Assembly (NCBI GenBank): GCA_964423505.1
Contig: CAYREX010000011.1
Location: 1 to 64,000 of the forward strand
From: CAYREX01 sp964423505
Lineage (GTDB): Bacteria; Fermentibacterota; Fermentibacteria; Fermentibacterales; JCC-6
Length of the DNA: 64,000 nt
Direction of reading: 5' to 3'
This document shows positions 33,529-42,486 of this stretch, piece by piece (positions within the stretch are counted from its first letter, which is position 1; every line of letters starts with the position of its first letter). Both the position numbers and the translations under genes were made by a program. The notes beneath the pieces were generated by a model. It did no database searches. It saw nothing but the letters and a program-made list of their open reading frames with translations, and was not told where the DNA came from.

Positions 33529-35178
33529 TCAGTCCAGGAGGACGAAGGTCGCGGATGCCTCCAGGGAGCCGGACGCGACCGCGTGATAGACCCCCGCGGG
33601 GGAGCCGGAGGCGCTCCATGCGAGCGAATTGTCACCCGACTGCATCGGGCCGTCGTGGAGCGTCGACACCAGCCTGCCTCCGGAGTCGTAGACCCGGATG
33701 GTCAGAGGGCCGCCGCCGTGGGTGACGAGGAGGTCGACCGAGCCCGCGGCGGGGCTCCCCAGGACCCGCAGCGCCGCCGGCTCATCCCCGGGCGCTCCGC
33801 CCCCGGCGCCGGTCTGATCGACCGCCATGTCGACCCATACCGTGTCGGCGCTCTCCGGGATGGATGAGACCCGGACGAAGGTATCCTCGAAGTCGTAGTC
33901 GCGGCTGTCCGGCACCGTCCAGTAGTCGAAGGTGTCGGCGCCCTGCCAGCTCGGTCCCGGGAAGGGGTCCTCCTGGTCGCCGTAGTTCTGGCCCTGCTCC
34001 ATCTCCCAGAGCCCGTCGGCCTGCTCGAGGGCCACCTGGTAGTGGCCTTCGGAGGTGTGGCCGGGGTACCACTGGTCATCGTTGCCGTTCATGGAGTCGT
34101 CCACGTGCCAGATGAGAAGGCCCCACCCGGGCAGCGCCGCATCGTAGCCTATGGGGCGGCGGTTCTCCACCAGGAAGTACTCGTAGAAGGGCGAGCCGCC
34201 GGTCCAGAGGTAGTAGACCACCGCCGACTCCTCGACCGGGGGTACCTCGTACGTGCCGGACGAGGTCACGACCACCGGGTCGAGGATGCCCAGCTCCGCG
34301 CGGCTCCAGGCGCAGAAGTGTGCCGGGCTCCAGCCTCCGCCGTTGTAGACGCCGAAGGACATCATCCCCCAGTCGCCTATGCCGTTGGAGTCGTAACCGT
34401 AGTCGTAGAGGTCCGGCAGACCCAGGACGTGTCCGAACTCGTGGCAGAAGACGGCCGCGGACTTGTCGCCCGGCTCGCTGTCGTACTCGTTCTGCACGCT
34501 GAAGGTGTATACGTTCACGCCGTCGAACTCGGTTCCCCCTCCCGGAAGGCTCCAGGCGTGTGGCCAGATGGTCTCGGGCGTGCCGTCGAAGGTGCCGGCG
34601 AACATGACGTTGACGCCGTCCACCCTGCCGTCGTTGTCGTTGTCGTAGTCGGAGAAGTCGACCACAGGGTCAACCAGCTCGCAGACGTCCTCCACCATGC
34701 CCTGGGAGTTGGCCGGGTAGGAGCCCCAGCCGTAGTTGCCGCCGACGTAGTACTCGTAGGTCTCCGGGGCCCTCTGCCAGCCGGTCTCCGAGGGGTAGTC
34801 GACCGTCACGACGTCTATCTGCCCGTAGGAGACCTCGTCGTAGTAGCTTCGCAGGGAGAAGCTGTCCGCGGCGAAGCCCATGGAGTCGAAGTAGACCGCC
34901 TCGGTCTGGGCCACGTTGTCCGAGAAGTCCACCAGCAGGATGAGGACGTTCATGCCGTCGTCCAGGTCGGCCAAAGGGCCGCCCGGGGCAAACGGCCTCG
35001 TACCCTCGTAGACGGGGCTGGGGGCGTCCACGCCCCTCGACCTGGCCTCCGCGTGGGCCCGGACGGCCGCCTGCAGGTCCAGCTCGCCCTCCCGGGCCTG
35101 TTCCATCATCCAGGGCGGGGGCGGAACCGCCAGGGCGGTCGCCGCAAGGGCTATCGCTGCCGCTGCTGCCAGCTTCAT
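33529..35178 (-). CDS. M6-family secreted metalloprotease with FlgD-like C-terminal domain
   Basis: A 549-residue exported protease. Signal peptide MKLAAAAAIALAATALAVPP; NVLILLVDFSDNVAQ opens the immune-inhibitor-A-like fold; zinc site H246-E-x-x-H250-x-x-G-x-x-D256 in CHEFGHVLGLPDLYDY with the Met-turn GDWGMMSFGVY. D-N-D-N-D-G-R-V-D (residues about 178-187) is a probable calcium loop. The C-terminal 75 residues (PLTIRVYDSGGRLVSTLHDG, GDNSLAWSASGSPAGVYHAV) are an Ig-like sorting domain as on the hydrolase at 18756. ATG 35178 follows AGAGGAAAGG. Confidence 0.92.
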   Translation of the reverse strand: MKLAAAAAIALAATALAVPPPPWMMEQAREGELDLQAAVRAHAEARSRGVDAPSPVYEGTRPFAPGGPLADLDDGMNVLILLVDFSDNVAQTEAVYFDSMGFAADSFSLRSYYDEVSYGQIDVVTVDYPSETGWQRAPETYEYYVGGNYGWGSYPANSQGMVEDVCELVDPVVDFSDYDNDNDGRVDGVNVMFAGTFDGTPETIWPHAWSLPGGGTEFDGVNVYTFSVQNEYDSEPGDKSAAVFCHEFGHVLGLPDLYDYGYDSNGIGDWGMMSFGVYNGGGWSPAHFCAWSRAELGILDPVVVTSSGTYEVPPVEESAVVYYLWTGGSPFYEYFLVENRRPIGYDAALPGWGLLIWHVDDSMNGNDDQWYPGHTSEGHYQVALEQADGLWEMEQGQNYGDQEDPFPGPSWQGADTFDYWTVPDSRDYDFEDTFVRVSSIPESADTVWVDMAVDQTGAGGGAPGDEPAALRVLGSPAAGSVDLLVTHGGGPLTIRVYDSGGRLVSTLHDGPMQSGDNSLAWSASGSPAGVYHAVASGSLEASATFVLLD

Positions 35179-35206
35179 CTTGCTGCCTTTCCTCTCCCGT
35201 CTCTCC

Positions 35207-36670
35207 CTAGTCCCTGCGGTGCTCCTCCAGGACGTTGCCCTCCGGGTCACGGACGGTGACGATGAGCGGCATGTCGCCGGGGAGGGAGTGGGTGGCGCAG
35301 GCCAGGCAGGGGTCGTACGCCCTGAACCCCATCTCAACGAGGTTCAGGAGCCCCTGGCCAACCTTGCCGCCCTTGATGACCGTCTGCGCCGCCCGCTTCA
35401 GCGACATGCAGATGGCCGCGTTGTTGTTCGTAGTGCCGACGATGAGGTTCAGCTCCTCCACTATGCCCTTCTCGTCGGTGACGTAGTGGTGGAAGAGGGT
35501 CCCGCGCGGGGCCTCCACCTGTCCCACGCCCTCGGTGGGCGTCTCCGTGGGGATGCGCCTTATGTCGTCCGAGGTGATCTCCGGGTCGGTCACCAGCTCC
35601 AGCATCCTCTCCGCGGCGTACTGGAGCTCCACGAGCCTCGCCCAGTGGGTTGCCAGGGTGGCGTGGACCGGCTTGCCTCCCAGGGTGTCGTACATCCGTT
35701 CGTACTCCGCCTGGGCCAGCGGGGTGGCCATGCCGTCCGCGGCGTTGCACCTGGAGAGGGGCGTCGCCTTGTAGACGCCGCTCTCCGGGCCGTCGGTCAG
35801 GCCCTTCCAGCCGACCTTCCTCAGGTAGGGGAACTTCAGGTAGGTCCAGGGCTCCACCCGCTCGGCGAGGTGCTCGCGGTACTCGGATGCCGGGAACCTG
35901 GCGAACTCCCCCCCCTGCTGGTCGGTGACCCTTATGGTCCCGTCGTAGAAGTTGATGCGGTTGTCGGCGTCAACCGTGCCCATGTTGTAGGTCTCGTGGG
36001 CGTAGCCCTCGCTCAGGATGAGGTCGACGTACTCGCTGTTGCCCAGGACGATGTCGTGGAAGGCCTGTATGGAGAACTTCCCGAACTCCACGGCGTCCCT
36101 TGCGGTCTTCTCGATGACCTCCCGCTCCTCCTCGGAGAGGCGCTTGGAGATGCCTCCCGGGATGGAGCTGACCGGATGCACCGTCCTGCCGCCTATGACC
36201 TTTATCACGTCGTGCAGCGCGTGGCGCATGTTGATGACGCGAAGGCCGGTCTCCCTGCCGACCTTCGAGATGACCCCGAGGATGTTGCGGGTGCGCGGGT
36301 CCTCCTTCGGGCCGACTATGAAGTCGGGGCCGCCGAGGATGTAGAAGTGGGTGGCGTGGTCGGTGACGTAGAATGCGCTGTACAGCAGCTCACGGAGGAG
36401 CTTCGCCGTCCTGGGAGGGTCGACGTGGTAGACGGCGTCGGCCGCCTTGGCCGATGCCATGTGGTGCGCTTCGGGGCAGACCCCGCATATCCTGGTGGTT
36501 ATGCGGGCCAGCTCCTCCACCGGGTGGCCCTGGCAGAAGGTCTCGAAGCCGCGCAGCTCGGGTACCTGGAAGTAGACGTTGTCCACGTCGCCCGCGTCGT
36601 CGAGGAAGATCTCTATCCTGCCGTGGCCCTCGAGCCGGGTTATCGGGTCTATGCTTATCCTAGTCGTCAT
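35207..36670 (-). CDS. mvhA: F420-non-reducing [NiFe] hydrogenase (group 3c) large subunit MvhA
   Basis: A 487-residue catalytic subunit that oxidises H2 at a NiFe(CN)2CO centre. The N-terminal cysteine pair is in TRICGVCPEAHHM and the C-terminal pair in DPCLACATHSLPG. A 27-residue tail follows the His of the C-terminal motif, as in precursors cleaved by the dedicated endopeptidase, whose gene is upstream in this operon. The sequence start SIDPITRLEGHGRIEIFLDD is typical. Overlaps mvhG by 11 bases; last gene of the operon. Group 3c is inferred from length and from pairing with MvhG, MvhD and HdrABC. Confidence 0.95.
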   Translation of the reverse strand: MTTRISIDPITRLEGHGRIEIFLDDAGDVDNVYFQVPELRGFETFCQGHPVEELARITTRICGVCPEAHHMASAKAADAVYHVDPPRTAKLLRELLYSAFYVTDHATHFYILGGPDFIVGPKEDPRTRNILGVISKVGRETGLRVINMRHALHDVIKVIGGRTVHPVSSIPGGISKRLSEEEREVIEKTARDAVEFGKFSIQAFHDIVLGNSEYVDLILSEGYAHETYNMGTVDADNRINFYDGTIRVTDQQGGEFARFPASEYREHLAERVEPWTYLKFPYLRKVGWKGLTDGPESGVYKATPLSRCNAADGMATPLAQAEYERMYDTLGGKPVHATLATHWARLVELQYAAERMLELVTDPEITSDDIRRIPTETPTEGVGQVEAPRGTLFHHYVTDEKGIVEELNLIVGTTNNNAAICMSLKRAAQTVIKGGKVGQGLLNLVEMGFRAYDPCLACATHSLPGDMPLIVTVRDPEGNVLEEHRRD

Positions 36671-37625
36671 CTGTGGTCTTCCTCCGCAGGATGGAGTGCG
36701 CGAGGCTGAAGCGGTAGAAGAGCCCCGTGGGGCAGGGTATCTGGGACATTATCTCGTCGACCTCCCCCGGGTCCTCCGAGTCGATGACCGAGCCGAGTGC
36801 GCCGATTATCTTGGCGCCCTGGTCCCTCACCCCCTCGGGAGGGCCGTAGCAGCCCCGGCATGGCATCCCCACGCTGGGGCAGAGGGCCCCGCAGCCGGCC
36901 CTGGTGCCTATCCCGGCGCAGAAGATGCCCTGCTCCAGCAGGCACTTGTCGGGCTCCGGGACGACCTCGTGCGGCCGCCTGAAGCCGCTTATCCGCTTCT
37001 CCTCCTTCTCCAGGGGACAGTCGTCGCAGACAATCTTGGTTCCCGCTCCGACCACGCTCCCCCTCTCCGGGAGGGCTCCCTCCAGCACCGCCGTGAGCAC
37101 CGCCCAGGTCTGGTCGGCCACCGGCGGGCAGCCGGGAACGTAGTAGTCCACCTCCACCACCTGGTCCAGCGTTCGGAGGGTGCCGCAGACCTCGGGGAGG
37201 GTCAGCTCCCCCTCCGGCACCTCGGTGCTGGTCCCCGGCATCACCCCCTCCGGGTTCTCGGTGGTCGGTGTGGTCAGGTAGCTCCGCTCGAAGATGTCAC
37301 GGGTCCTGCTGAGGTTGGCCAGGCCTATGACGCAGCCCTCGTGGGCGCAGGAGCCGTAGGCCACGAGGATCTTCGACTTCCTGCGGAGCAGCCTGGCCAT
37401 CTCCTCGTTCTCCGTGGTGCGGATGGCCCCGTTGAAGAGGCAGAGGTCGATCTCGCCGTCCTCCATCTCCTCGACGTCGCTGTACTTGACGTCCATGGCG
37501 CAGGGCCAGAAGACGATGTCCACCGCGTCGGCGAGGGTGAGGATGCGGTCCCCTATGTCGAGGACGGCTATCTCGCAGCCGCCGCAGCTAGCCGCCCAGT
37601 AGAGGGCTACCTTGGGCTTCGGCAT
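36660..37625 (-). CDS. mvhG: Group 3c [NiFe] hydrogenase small subunit MvhG
   Basis: A 321-residue iron-sulfur subunit passing electrons from MvhA to MvhD. Proximal-cluster cysteines are in LYWAASCGGCEIAVLDIGD, VAYGSCAHEGCVIG and VDYYVPGCPP; further cysteines (VCDDCP, CLLEQGIFCAGIGTRAGCG, CPSVGMPCRGCYGPP) hold the medial and distal clusters. There is no twin-arginine signal, so the enzyme is cytoplasmic. GAGGAGGG precedes ATG 37625, 13 bases after the FrdA-like gene. Confidence 0.95.
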   Translation of the reverse strand: MPKPKVALYWAASCGGCEIAVLDIGDRILTLADAVDIVFWPCAMDVKYSDVEEMEDGEIDLCLFNGAIRTTENEEMARLLRRKSKILVAYGSCAHEGCVIGLANLSRTRDIFERSYLTTPTTENPEGVMPGTSTEVPEGELTLPEVCGTLRTLDQVVEVDYYVPGCPPVADQTWAVLTAVLEGALPERGSVVGAGTKIVCDDCPLEKEEKRISGFRRPHEVVPEPDKCLLEQGIFCAGIGTRAGCGALCPSVGMPCRGCYGPPEGVRDQGAKIIGALGSVIDSEDPGEVDEIMSQIPCPTGLFYRFSLAHSILRRKTTDDD

Positions 37626-37638
37626 TGGAAAACCCTCC

Positions 37639-39318
37639 TCACTTCGCCAGCGTTCCGAAGTAGTCCTTGGTCAGCTGCCGCCGCCTCACCTCCGGGTTGC
37701 TGTAGTCCGGCAGGAGCATGGGCGCGATGCCCTCCTCGCCGAGGCCCTGCTCCGAGAGCTCCCGGTTGTAGCGCTCGACGTGCTCGATGGTGGGCCTGCC
37801 CGGTTCGTGCTCCCTCACGTAGGCCGCGGCGTTCTCTCCGGCTATGCGCCCGAAGACTATCACGTCCAGCAGCGAGTTGCCCATGAGGCGGTTCTCGCCG
37901 TGGACCCCCCCTGTGACCTCGCCGGCGGCGTAGAGCCCGGGGACAACCGTGGAGCAGTCGCTCTCTATGTCCAGCCCGCCGTTCTGGTAGTGGAGGGTGG
38001 GGTGGATGAGCATCGGCTGCTCGGATATGTCGATGCCGAAGCGGCGGAAGAGTATGTGCTTGCCGGGGAACTCCTTGCGCACCGTCCCCTCGCCCTTCAG
38101 CATGTCTATCATCGGCGAGTCCAGCCAGACGCCGAACTTGCCGGTGGGGGTGGGAACGCCGTTGCCCTTCCCCTCCGGGCTGCACTCGCGGATGATGCAG
38201 GCCGCCTCTACGTCCCGGGGCTCGCGCTCGTAGACGAACTGCTCGCCGTGGACGTTGAGTACGTTGGCCCCGGCGCCGCGGAACTTCTCGGTGATGAGTA
38301 TGCCCTCCGCCTGCTCCGGGAATACCACGCCGGTAGGGTGGTACTGCACGGTGTGCAGGAAGGAGACCGGCACGCCGGCCCGGTAGGCCATCACTATGCC
38401 GTCGGCGGTGGCGCCGTAGTGGTTCGTTGTCATGAAGCCCTGGATGTGCAGCCTGCCGCTGCCGCCGGTGGCTATGATGACCGCCTTCGCCCGCACGTAA
38501 TGGTACTCCGCGGTCTCCAGGTTGTAGAGCACGGCACCGGCGCAGGAGCCGGTCTCGTCCAGCACCAGCTCGACCGCCGGGCAGAACTCGATGACTTCTA
38601 TGTCGTCGGCGTGGTTCCTGGCCTCGTCCCTTATGGTGCGCATTATCTCGGCGCCGGTCAGGTCCGCGGCGTAATGCATCCGCTTCCTGGACGTGCCGCC
38701 GCCGTGCATGGTCTCCATGGTCCCGTCCTCGAACTTGGAGAACGAGGTGCCGAGGCGTTCCAGCCAGCGTATGGCGTCCGGCGCGTTCCTCACCAGCGTG
38801 TACACCAGCTCCGGGTCGTTGAGGAAGTGGCCGCCTCCGAGGATGTCCAGGTAGTGCCAGTAGGGGGAGTCCTTCCCGACCTTGTCGGCCGCCTGTATGC
38901 CGCCCTCGGCCATCATGGTGTTGGCGTCGCCGTGGCGCAGCTTGGTGGCTATGGTCACCTTCGCGCCGTTCTCCGCCGCCAGTATGGCCGCCGCCGTGCC
39001 GGCGCCCCCGGCGCCTATGACGAGGACGTCGGTCTCGTAGTCCGGCTCGTCCAGGCCGACCGAGGCCGGGTCCATGCGGCTTCGTGACTCGAGCAGGTCC
39101 ACCAGCTCGTTGCTTATCGCGTAGCCCCTGCTGGGGCCGACCCTTATCTCCCTGCGGGTACCCTCTATGAAGTCCGGGTGGAAGGCCCGGAGGACCGGCT
39201 CCCTCTCCTCGAGGGAGAGGGCGGGGAACTCCTCGCCCCTCTTCTTCCTCTCGACCCTCGCCGGCCTGGTCTTCTCGACCTTGCGTATGAGCTCCACGAG
39301 GCTCTCAGGATACGGCAT
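37639..39318 (-). CDS. FrdA/SdhA-like flavoprotein of the hydrogenase operon
   Basis: A 559-residue FAD protein of the fumarate reductase/succinate dehydrogenase flavoprotein family. FAD-binding DVLVIGAGGAGTAAAILAAE begins near residue 92 after a charged N-terminal extension. Catalytic-region motifs are TVQYHPTGVV, ITEKFRGAGANVL and GVHGENRLMGNSLLDVIVFG. At the place where covalent-FAD members have Ser-His-Thr, this one has GDANTMMAEGG, so FAD is probably non-covalent, as in soluble fumarate reductases. It sits between the FrdB-like and mvhG genes. In methanogens TfrAB joins fumarate reduction to thiol oxidation; here the acceptor could be fumarate or another enoate. Substrate is inference. 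Confidence 0.85.
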   Translation of the reverse strand: MPYPESLVELIRKVEKTRPARVERKKRGEEFPALSLEEREPVLRAFHPDFIEGTRREIRVGPSRGYAISNELVDLLESRSRMDPASVGLDEPDYETDVLVIGAGGAGTAAAILAAENGAKVTIATKLRHGDANTMMAEGGIQAADKVGKDSPYWHYLDILGGGHFLNDPELVYTLVRNAPDAIRWLERLGTSFSKFEDGTMETMHGGGTSRKRMHYAADLTGAEIMRTIRDEARNHADDIEVIEFCPAVELVLDETGSCAGAVLYNLETAEYHYVRAKAVIIATGGSGRLHIQGFMTTNHYGATADGIVMAYRAGVPVSFLHTVQYHPTGVVFPEQAEGILITEKFRGAGANVLNVHGEQFVYEREPRDVEAACIIRECSPEGKGNGVPTPTGKFGVWLDSPMIDMLKGEGTVRKEFPGKHILFRRFGIDISEQPMLIHPTLHYQNGGLDIESDCSTVVPGLYAAGEVTGGVHGENRLMGNSLLDVIVFGRIAGENAAAYVREHEPGRPTIEHVERYNRELSEQGLGEEGIAPMLLPDYSNPEVRRRQLTKDYFGTLAK

Positions 39319-39348
39319 AACGAGCCTCCGTTCCAGCTGCTGCAGCCA

Positions 39349-40104
39349 TCAGACGTACCTCGCATCCTGCGGTCTCCAGTCCTCCTCCGCCATGGCGGGC
39401 TCGGCCTCCCGGTCGCGGTAGAGCTGCTTCAGGGCCTCTGTCTCCAGGCCCATGAGCTCGCGGAGCGGCTCCTCGAACTCGCCCCGCTCTATCCTCTCCA
39501 CCTGCTCCGCCAGATGCCCGGCCGCCGGGGTCCCGTAGCGGGCGTCCAGCCGACGGGCCAGGATGGCCACGTTGAACTGGACCTCTTCGGCGGGGCACCT
39601 GGAGGCGCAGAGGCCGCACATGATGCAGTCGAAGGAGGTCTCCGCGACCGCGGCCACGTCGCCCCGGATGGCCTGGGCCATGTACTGCATCACGTCTATG
39701 TCCATCGGGCAGGACTGGGTGCATGCGTTGCAGCCGATGCACTTGAATATCTCCGGGTAGAGAGCGGCGAGCTCGCCGCCCGCTCCGGTCAGCTCATCGA
39801 TGTCGAAGACCGCCCTGTTCCCCGGGTAGTAGGGGAGGATCATCAGGTGCATCCCCGGCTCGACCACCGTCTGGCAGGCGAGGCCGACCTGCAGCCTGTA
39901 GCTGTCCGGCATCCTGTAGACCGTCCCGCAGGCCCCGCATATCCCGCCCCTGCAGCCGCAGCCCCTTACGTGCTGGTAGCCGGCGTGCTCCAGGGCCTTC
40001 TGGATAGTGAGGCTAGCCGGGACCTCGTACCTCTTCCCCATGAAGAATACGGGGACCAGGTCCTCGGAGGTCACCTCCATCCTCTCTTCCTCTCCCTTCA
40101 TCAT
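39349..40104 (-). CDS. FrdB-like iron-sulfur protein with [2Fe-2S] and two [4Fe-4S] motifs
   Basis: A 251-residue iron-sulfur subunit. The N-terminal ferredoxin-like part holds GCGCRGGICGACGTVY plus a distal Cys in VGLACQT ([2Fe-2S]); the second half has two ferredoxin motifs CIGCNACTQSCP and CIMCGLCASRCP. It lacks the C-terminal HdrB-like CCG domain of archaeal TfrB, so it is a shorter, SdhB/HdrC-like carrier. It overlaps mvhD by 4 bases (ATGA) and precedes the FrdA-like gene by 30, so it probably wires that flavoprotein to MvhD/HdrA. ATG 40104 or 40080. Confidence 0.85.
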   Translation of the reverse strand: MMKGEEERMEVTSEDLVPVFFMGKRYEVPASLTIQKALEHAGYQHVRGCGCRGGICGACGTVYRMPDSYRLQVGLACQTVVEPGMHLMILPYYPGNRAVFDIDELTGAGGELAALYPEIFKCIGCNACTQSCPMDIDVMQYMAQAIRGDVAAVAETSFDCIMCGLCASRCPAEEVQFNVAILARRLDARYGTPAAGHLAEQVERIERGEFEEPLRELMGLETEALKQLYRDREAEPAMAEEDWRPQDARYV

Positions 40105-40520
40105 GTCGCCATCTCCCTGGCTGCGAGCCTGAGGGGTCCGCGCGACCTCAGCTCTTCCGTGAAATCGTCCATCACCGCCGCGAAGCGCTTCCCCTCCGCC
40201 GCGGATATCCACTCGAGCCGGAGCCTCTCCGGCTCCACGCCCAGCTCCGAGAGGACACGCTTCAGCAGGGAGACCCGCGCCATGGTCTTGTAGTTGCCGT
40301 TCTGGTAGTGGCAGTCGCCGGGGTGGCAGCCGCCTATCAGAACGCCGTCGGCGCCCTGGCGGAAGGCCCAGACGATATGCTCCGGGTCGACCCGGCTGGA
40401 GCACATGAACCTGATGTTCACGCCGCTCGGCTCGTACTTGAGCCGGGAGGTGCCCGCCAGGTCGGCACCGGCGCTGGTGCACCACTTGCAGAGGAAGCAG
40501 ATGATCCTGGGCTCGTACAT
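40101..40520 (-). CDS. mvhD: Hydrogenase electron-transfer subunit MvhD
   Basis: A 139-residue [2Fe-2S] protein linking the hydrogenase (MvhAG) to HdrA. Five conserved cysteines are visible in IICFLCKWCTSAGADLAG, IRFMCSSRVDPEH and GVLIGGCHPGDCHYQNGNY. ATG 40520 begins 1 base after the HdrA stop. In methanogens and sulfate reducers MvhD is shared between hydrogenase and formate dehydrogenase forms; here hydrogenase genes are in the same operon. Confidence 0.95.
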   Translation of the reverse strand: MYEPRIICFLCKWCTSAGADLAGTSRLKYEPSGVNIRFMCSSRVDPEHIVWAFRQGADGVLIGGCHPGDCHYQNGNYKTMARVSLLKRVLSELGVEPERLRLEWISAAEGKRFAAVMDDFTEELRSRGPLRLAAREMAT

Positions 40521-40521
40521 G

Positions 40522-42486
40522 TCAGCCTTCCTCCCCTTCCGCCAGGCAGGCGGTGACCATCTCGAGTATCTGCGTGTCCGTCAGGTTGCGCTGCTGCGTG
40601 GCCCCGCTGGAGCAGGCGGCCACGCAGGAGCCGCATCCCTCGCAGAGCGCCTCGTTCACGGTTACGACGTTGTTCTCCTCGTCTATCTCCCGGGCGTCGT
40701 ACGGACAGACGGAGACGCACATGCGGCATCCGCCGCAGAGCTCCTCGTCGACGTACGCCACCACCGGGTCATGCTCCATCTCCTCGCTGGCGAACAGCTT
40801 CAGGACCTTGCACGCCGCGCCGCTGGCCTGGGCCACCGCCTCCGGTATGTCCTTGGGACCCTGGGCGCAGCCCGCGAGGAAGAAGCCGCTGCTGATGCTC
40901 TCCACAGGCCGCAGCTTCGGGTGGGCCTCGGTCAGGAAGCCCTCCGGTCCGGCCTGGAGCCGGATGGCCTTGGCCATCGCGGCGGCGTCCGGCTGGGGGG
41001 TCATGGCCGTGGCCAGGACCACCAGGTCGGCCCTTATCTCGACGTTCCGGCCGCTCAGGGTATCGGTGCCCCAGACGACCGTCTCGTCGCCGTCGCGGAA
41101 GACCTTGGCCACCTTGCCCCGGAGGTAGACGACGTCGTCCTCCTCCTCGGCCCTGTGGTAGAACTCCTCGTAGCCCTTCCCGCCGGTCCTGACGTCTATG
41201 TAGAAGATGTAGGGCTGGCCGTCCTCCACCCGATGCCTGTACAGCATGGCGTGCTTCGTTGTGTACATGCAGCATATCTTCGAGCAGTAGGCCTTGTAGC
41301 GCTCCGGGTCCCGGGAGCCGGCGCACTGGACGAAGACCACCTCCTTCGGGACCTTGCCGTCGGATGGCCGCCTGACCTCGCCGCCGGTCGGCCCGGAGGC
41401 CGAGAGCAGCCTCTCGAAGGCCAGCCCGTCGATGACATCCGGCACGCGGCCGGCGCCGTACTCCGAGAGCACCGGAACGTCCAGGGTCTGGTATCCGGTG
41501 GCGGCGATTATCGCGCCCACCTCGATCTCCACCAGCTCGTCCTCGTCGTCGAAGCGGATGGAGCCCACCTCGCAGACCTTCTCGCAGAGCCTGCACTTGC
41601 CGGTGCGGTAGTAGATGCAGCTCTCCCTGTCTATCACCGGCTTGTTCGGGACAGCCTGGGGGAAGGGGACGTAGATGGCCCCCCTGTCGGAGAGGCCCCT
41701 GTCGAACTCCGAGGGCACCCTGGCGGGGCACTTCTCCGTGCAGAGGCCGCAGCCGGTGCAGGTGCTCCAGTCGACGCTGCGGGCCTTCCGGCGGACCCTG
41801 ACCGTGAAGTTGCCCACGTATCCGCTGACCTCCTCCACCTCGGAGTAGGTCATCAGCTTGATGTTAGGGTGCTTGCCCACCGCCACCATCTTCGGGGTGA
41901 GAATGCACTGCGAGCAGTCAAGAGTCGGGAAGGTCTCCGAGAGCTGGGCCATGTGCCCGCCTATGGAGGGCTCCCTCTCCACCAGGACCACCTCGTGGCC
42001 CGCGTCGGCTATGTCCAGGGCCGCCTGTATGCCGGCCACGCCGCCGCCTATCACCAGCGCCCTGGGGTTCACCTCCACCGGGATGGGGGAGAGCGACTCG
42101 TCGCCCAGCGCCTTGCTCACCATGGAGCGGATTATCCTGACCGCCTTGGCGGTCGCCCTCTGACGGTCCTCGTGGACCCAGCTGCACTGCTCCCGGATGT
42201 TGGCTATCTCGCAGAGCCAGGGGTTAAGCCCGGCCTCCGAGGACGCCGCCCTGAAGGTCTCCTCGTGCAGCGTCGGCGAGCAGGCCGCGACGACCACGGC
42301 GTCCAGCTCCTGCTCCTCGATGGTCCGCCGGACAAGCGACTGCCCCGGTTCGGAGCACATGTAGATGTAGTCCGTGGCGAACGCCACGCCCGGTATCCGG
42401 CTCACCTCCCGGACGACCCTCTCCACGTCAACCGTGCCGGCTATGTTGATGCCGCAGTGGCAGACGAAGACGCCCACGCGCTTCAA
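40522..42486 (-). CDS. hdrA: Heterodisulfide reductase subunit HdrA (flavin electron-bifurcating)
   Basis: A 654-residue flavoprotein that splits electron pairs to ferredoxin and HdrBC. N-terminal VGVFVCHCGINIAGTVDVER, FAD-binding ALVIGGGVAGIQAALDIADA, LDCSQCILTPKM, four [4Fe-4S] motifs (CTGCGLCTEKCP, CRLCEKVC, CGGCRMCVSVCP, CEGCGSCVAACS) and the CC pair in YCSKICCMYTTKHAMLY. The TTG start overlaps the HdrB stop (TTGA) with GAGGAGG before it. It is the standard-length bacterial/methanogen form without an NADH-binding insert. Confidence 0.95.
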   Translation of the reverse strand: MKRVGVFVCHCGINIAGTVDVERVVREVSRIPGVAFATDYIYMCSEPGQSLVRRTIEEQELDAVVVAACSPTLHEETFRAASSEAGLNPWLCEIANIREQCSWVHEDRQRATAKAVRIIRSMVSKALGDESLSPIPVEVNPRALVIGGGVAGIQAALDIADAGHEVVLVEREPSIGGHMAQLSETFPTLDCSQCILTPKMVAVGKHPNIKLMTYSEVEEVSGYVGNFTVRVRRKARSVDWSTCTGCGLCTEKCPARVPSEFDRGLSDRGAIYVPFPQAVPNKPVIDRESCIYYRTGKCRLCEKVCEVGSIRFDDEDELVEIEVGAIIAATGYQTLDVPVLSEYGAGRVPDVIDGLAFERLLSASGPTGGEVRRPSDGKVPKEVVFVQCAGSRDPERYKAYCSKICCMYTTKHAMLYRHRVEDGQPYIFYIDVRTGGKGYEEFYHRAEEEDDVVYLRGKVAKVFRDGDETVVWGTDTLSGRNVEIRADLVVLATAMTPQPDAAAMAKAIRLQAGPEGFLTEAHPKLRPVESISSGFFLAGCAQGPKDIPEAVAQASGAACKVLKLFASEEMEHDPVVAYVDEELCGGCRMCVSVCPYDAREIDEENNVVTVNEALCEGCGSCVAACSSGATQQRNLTDTQILEMVTACLAEGEEG

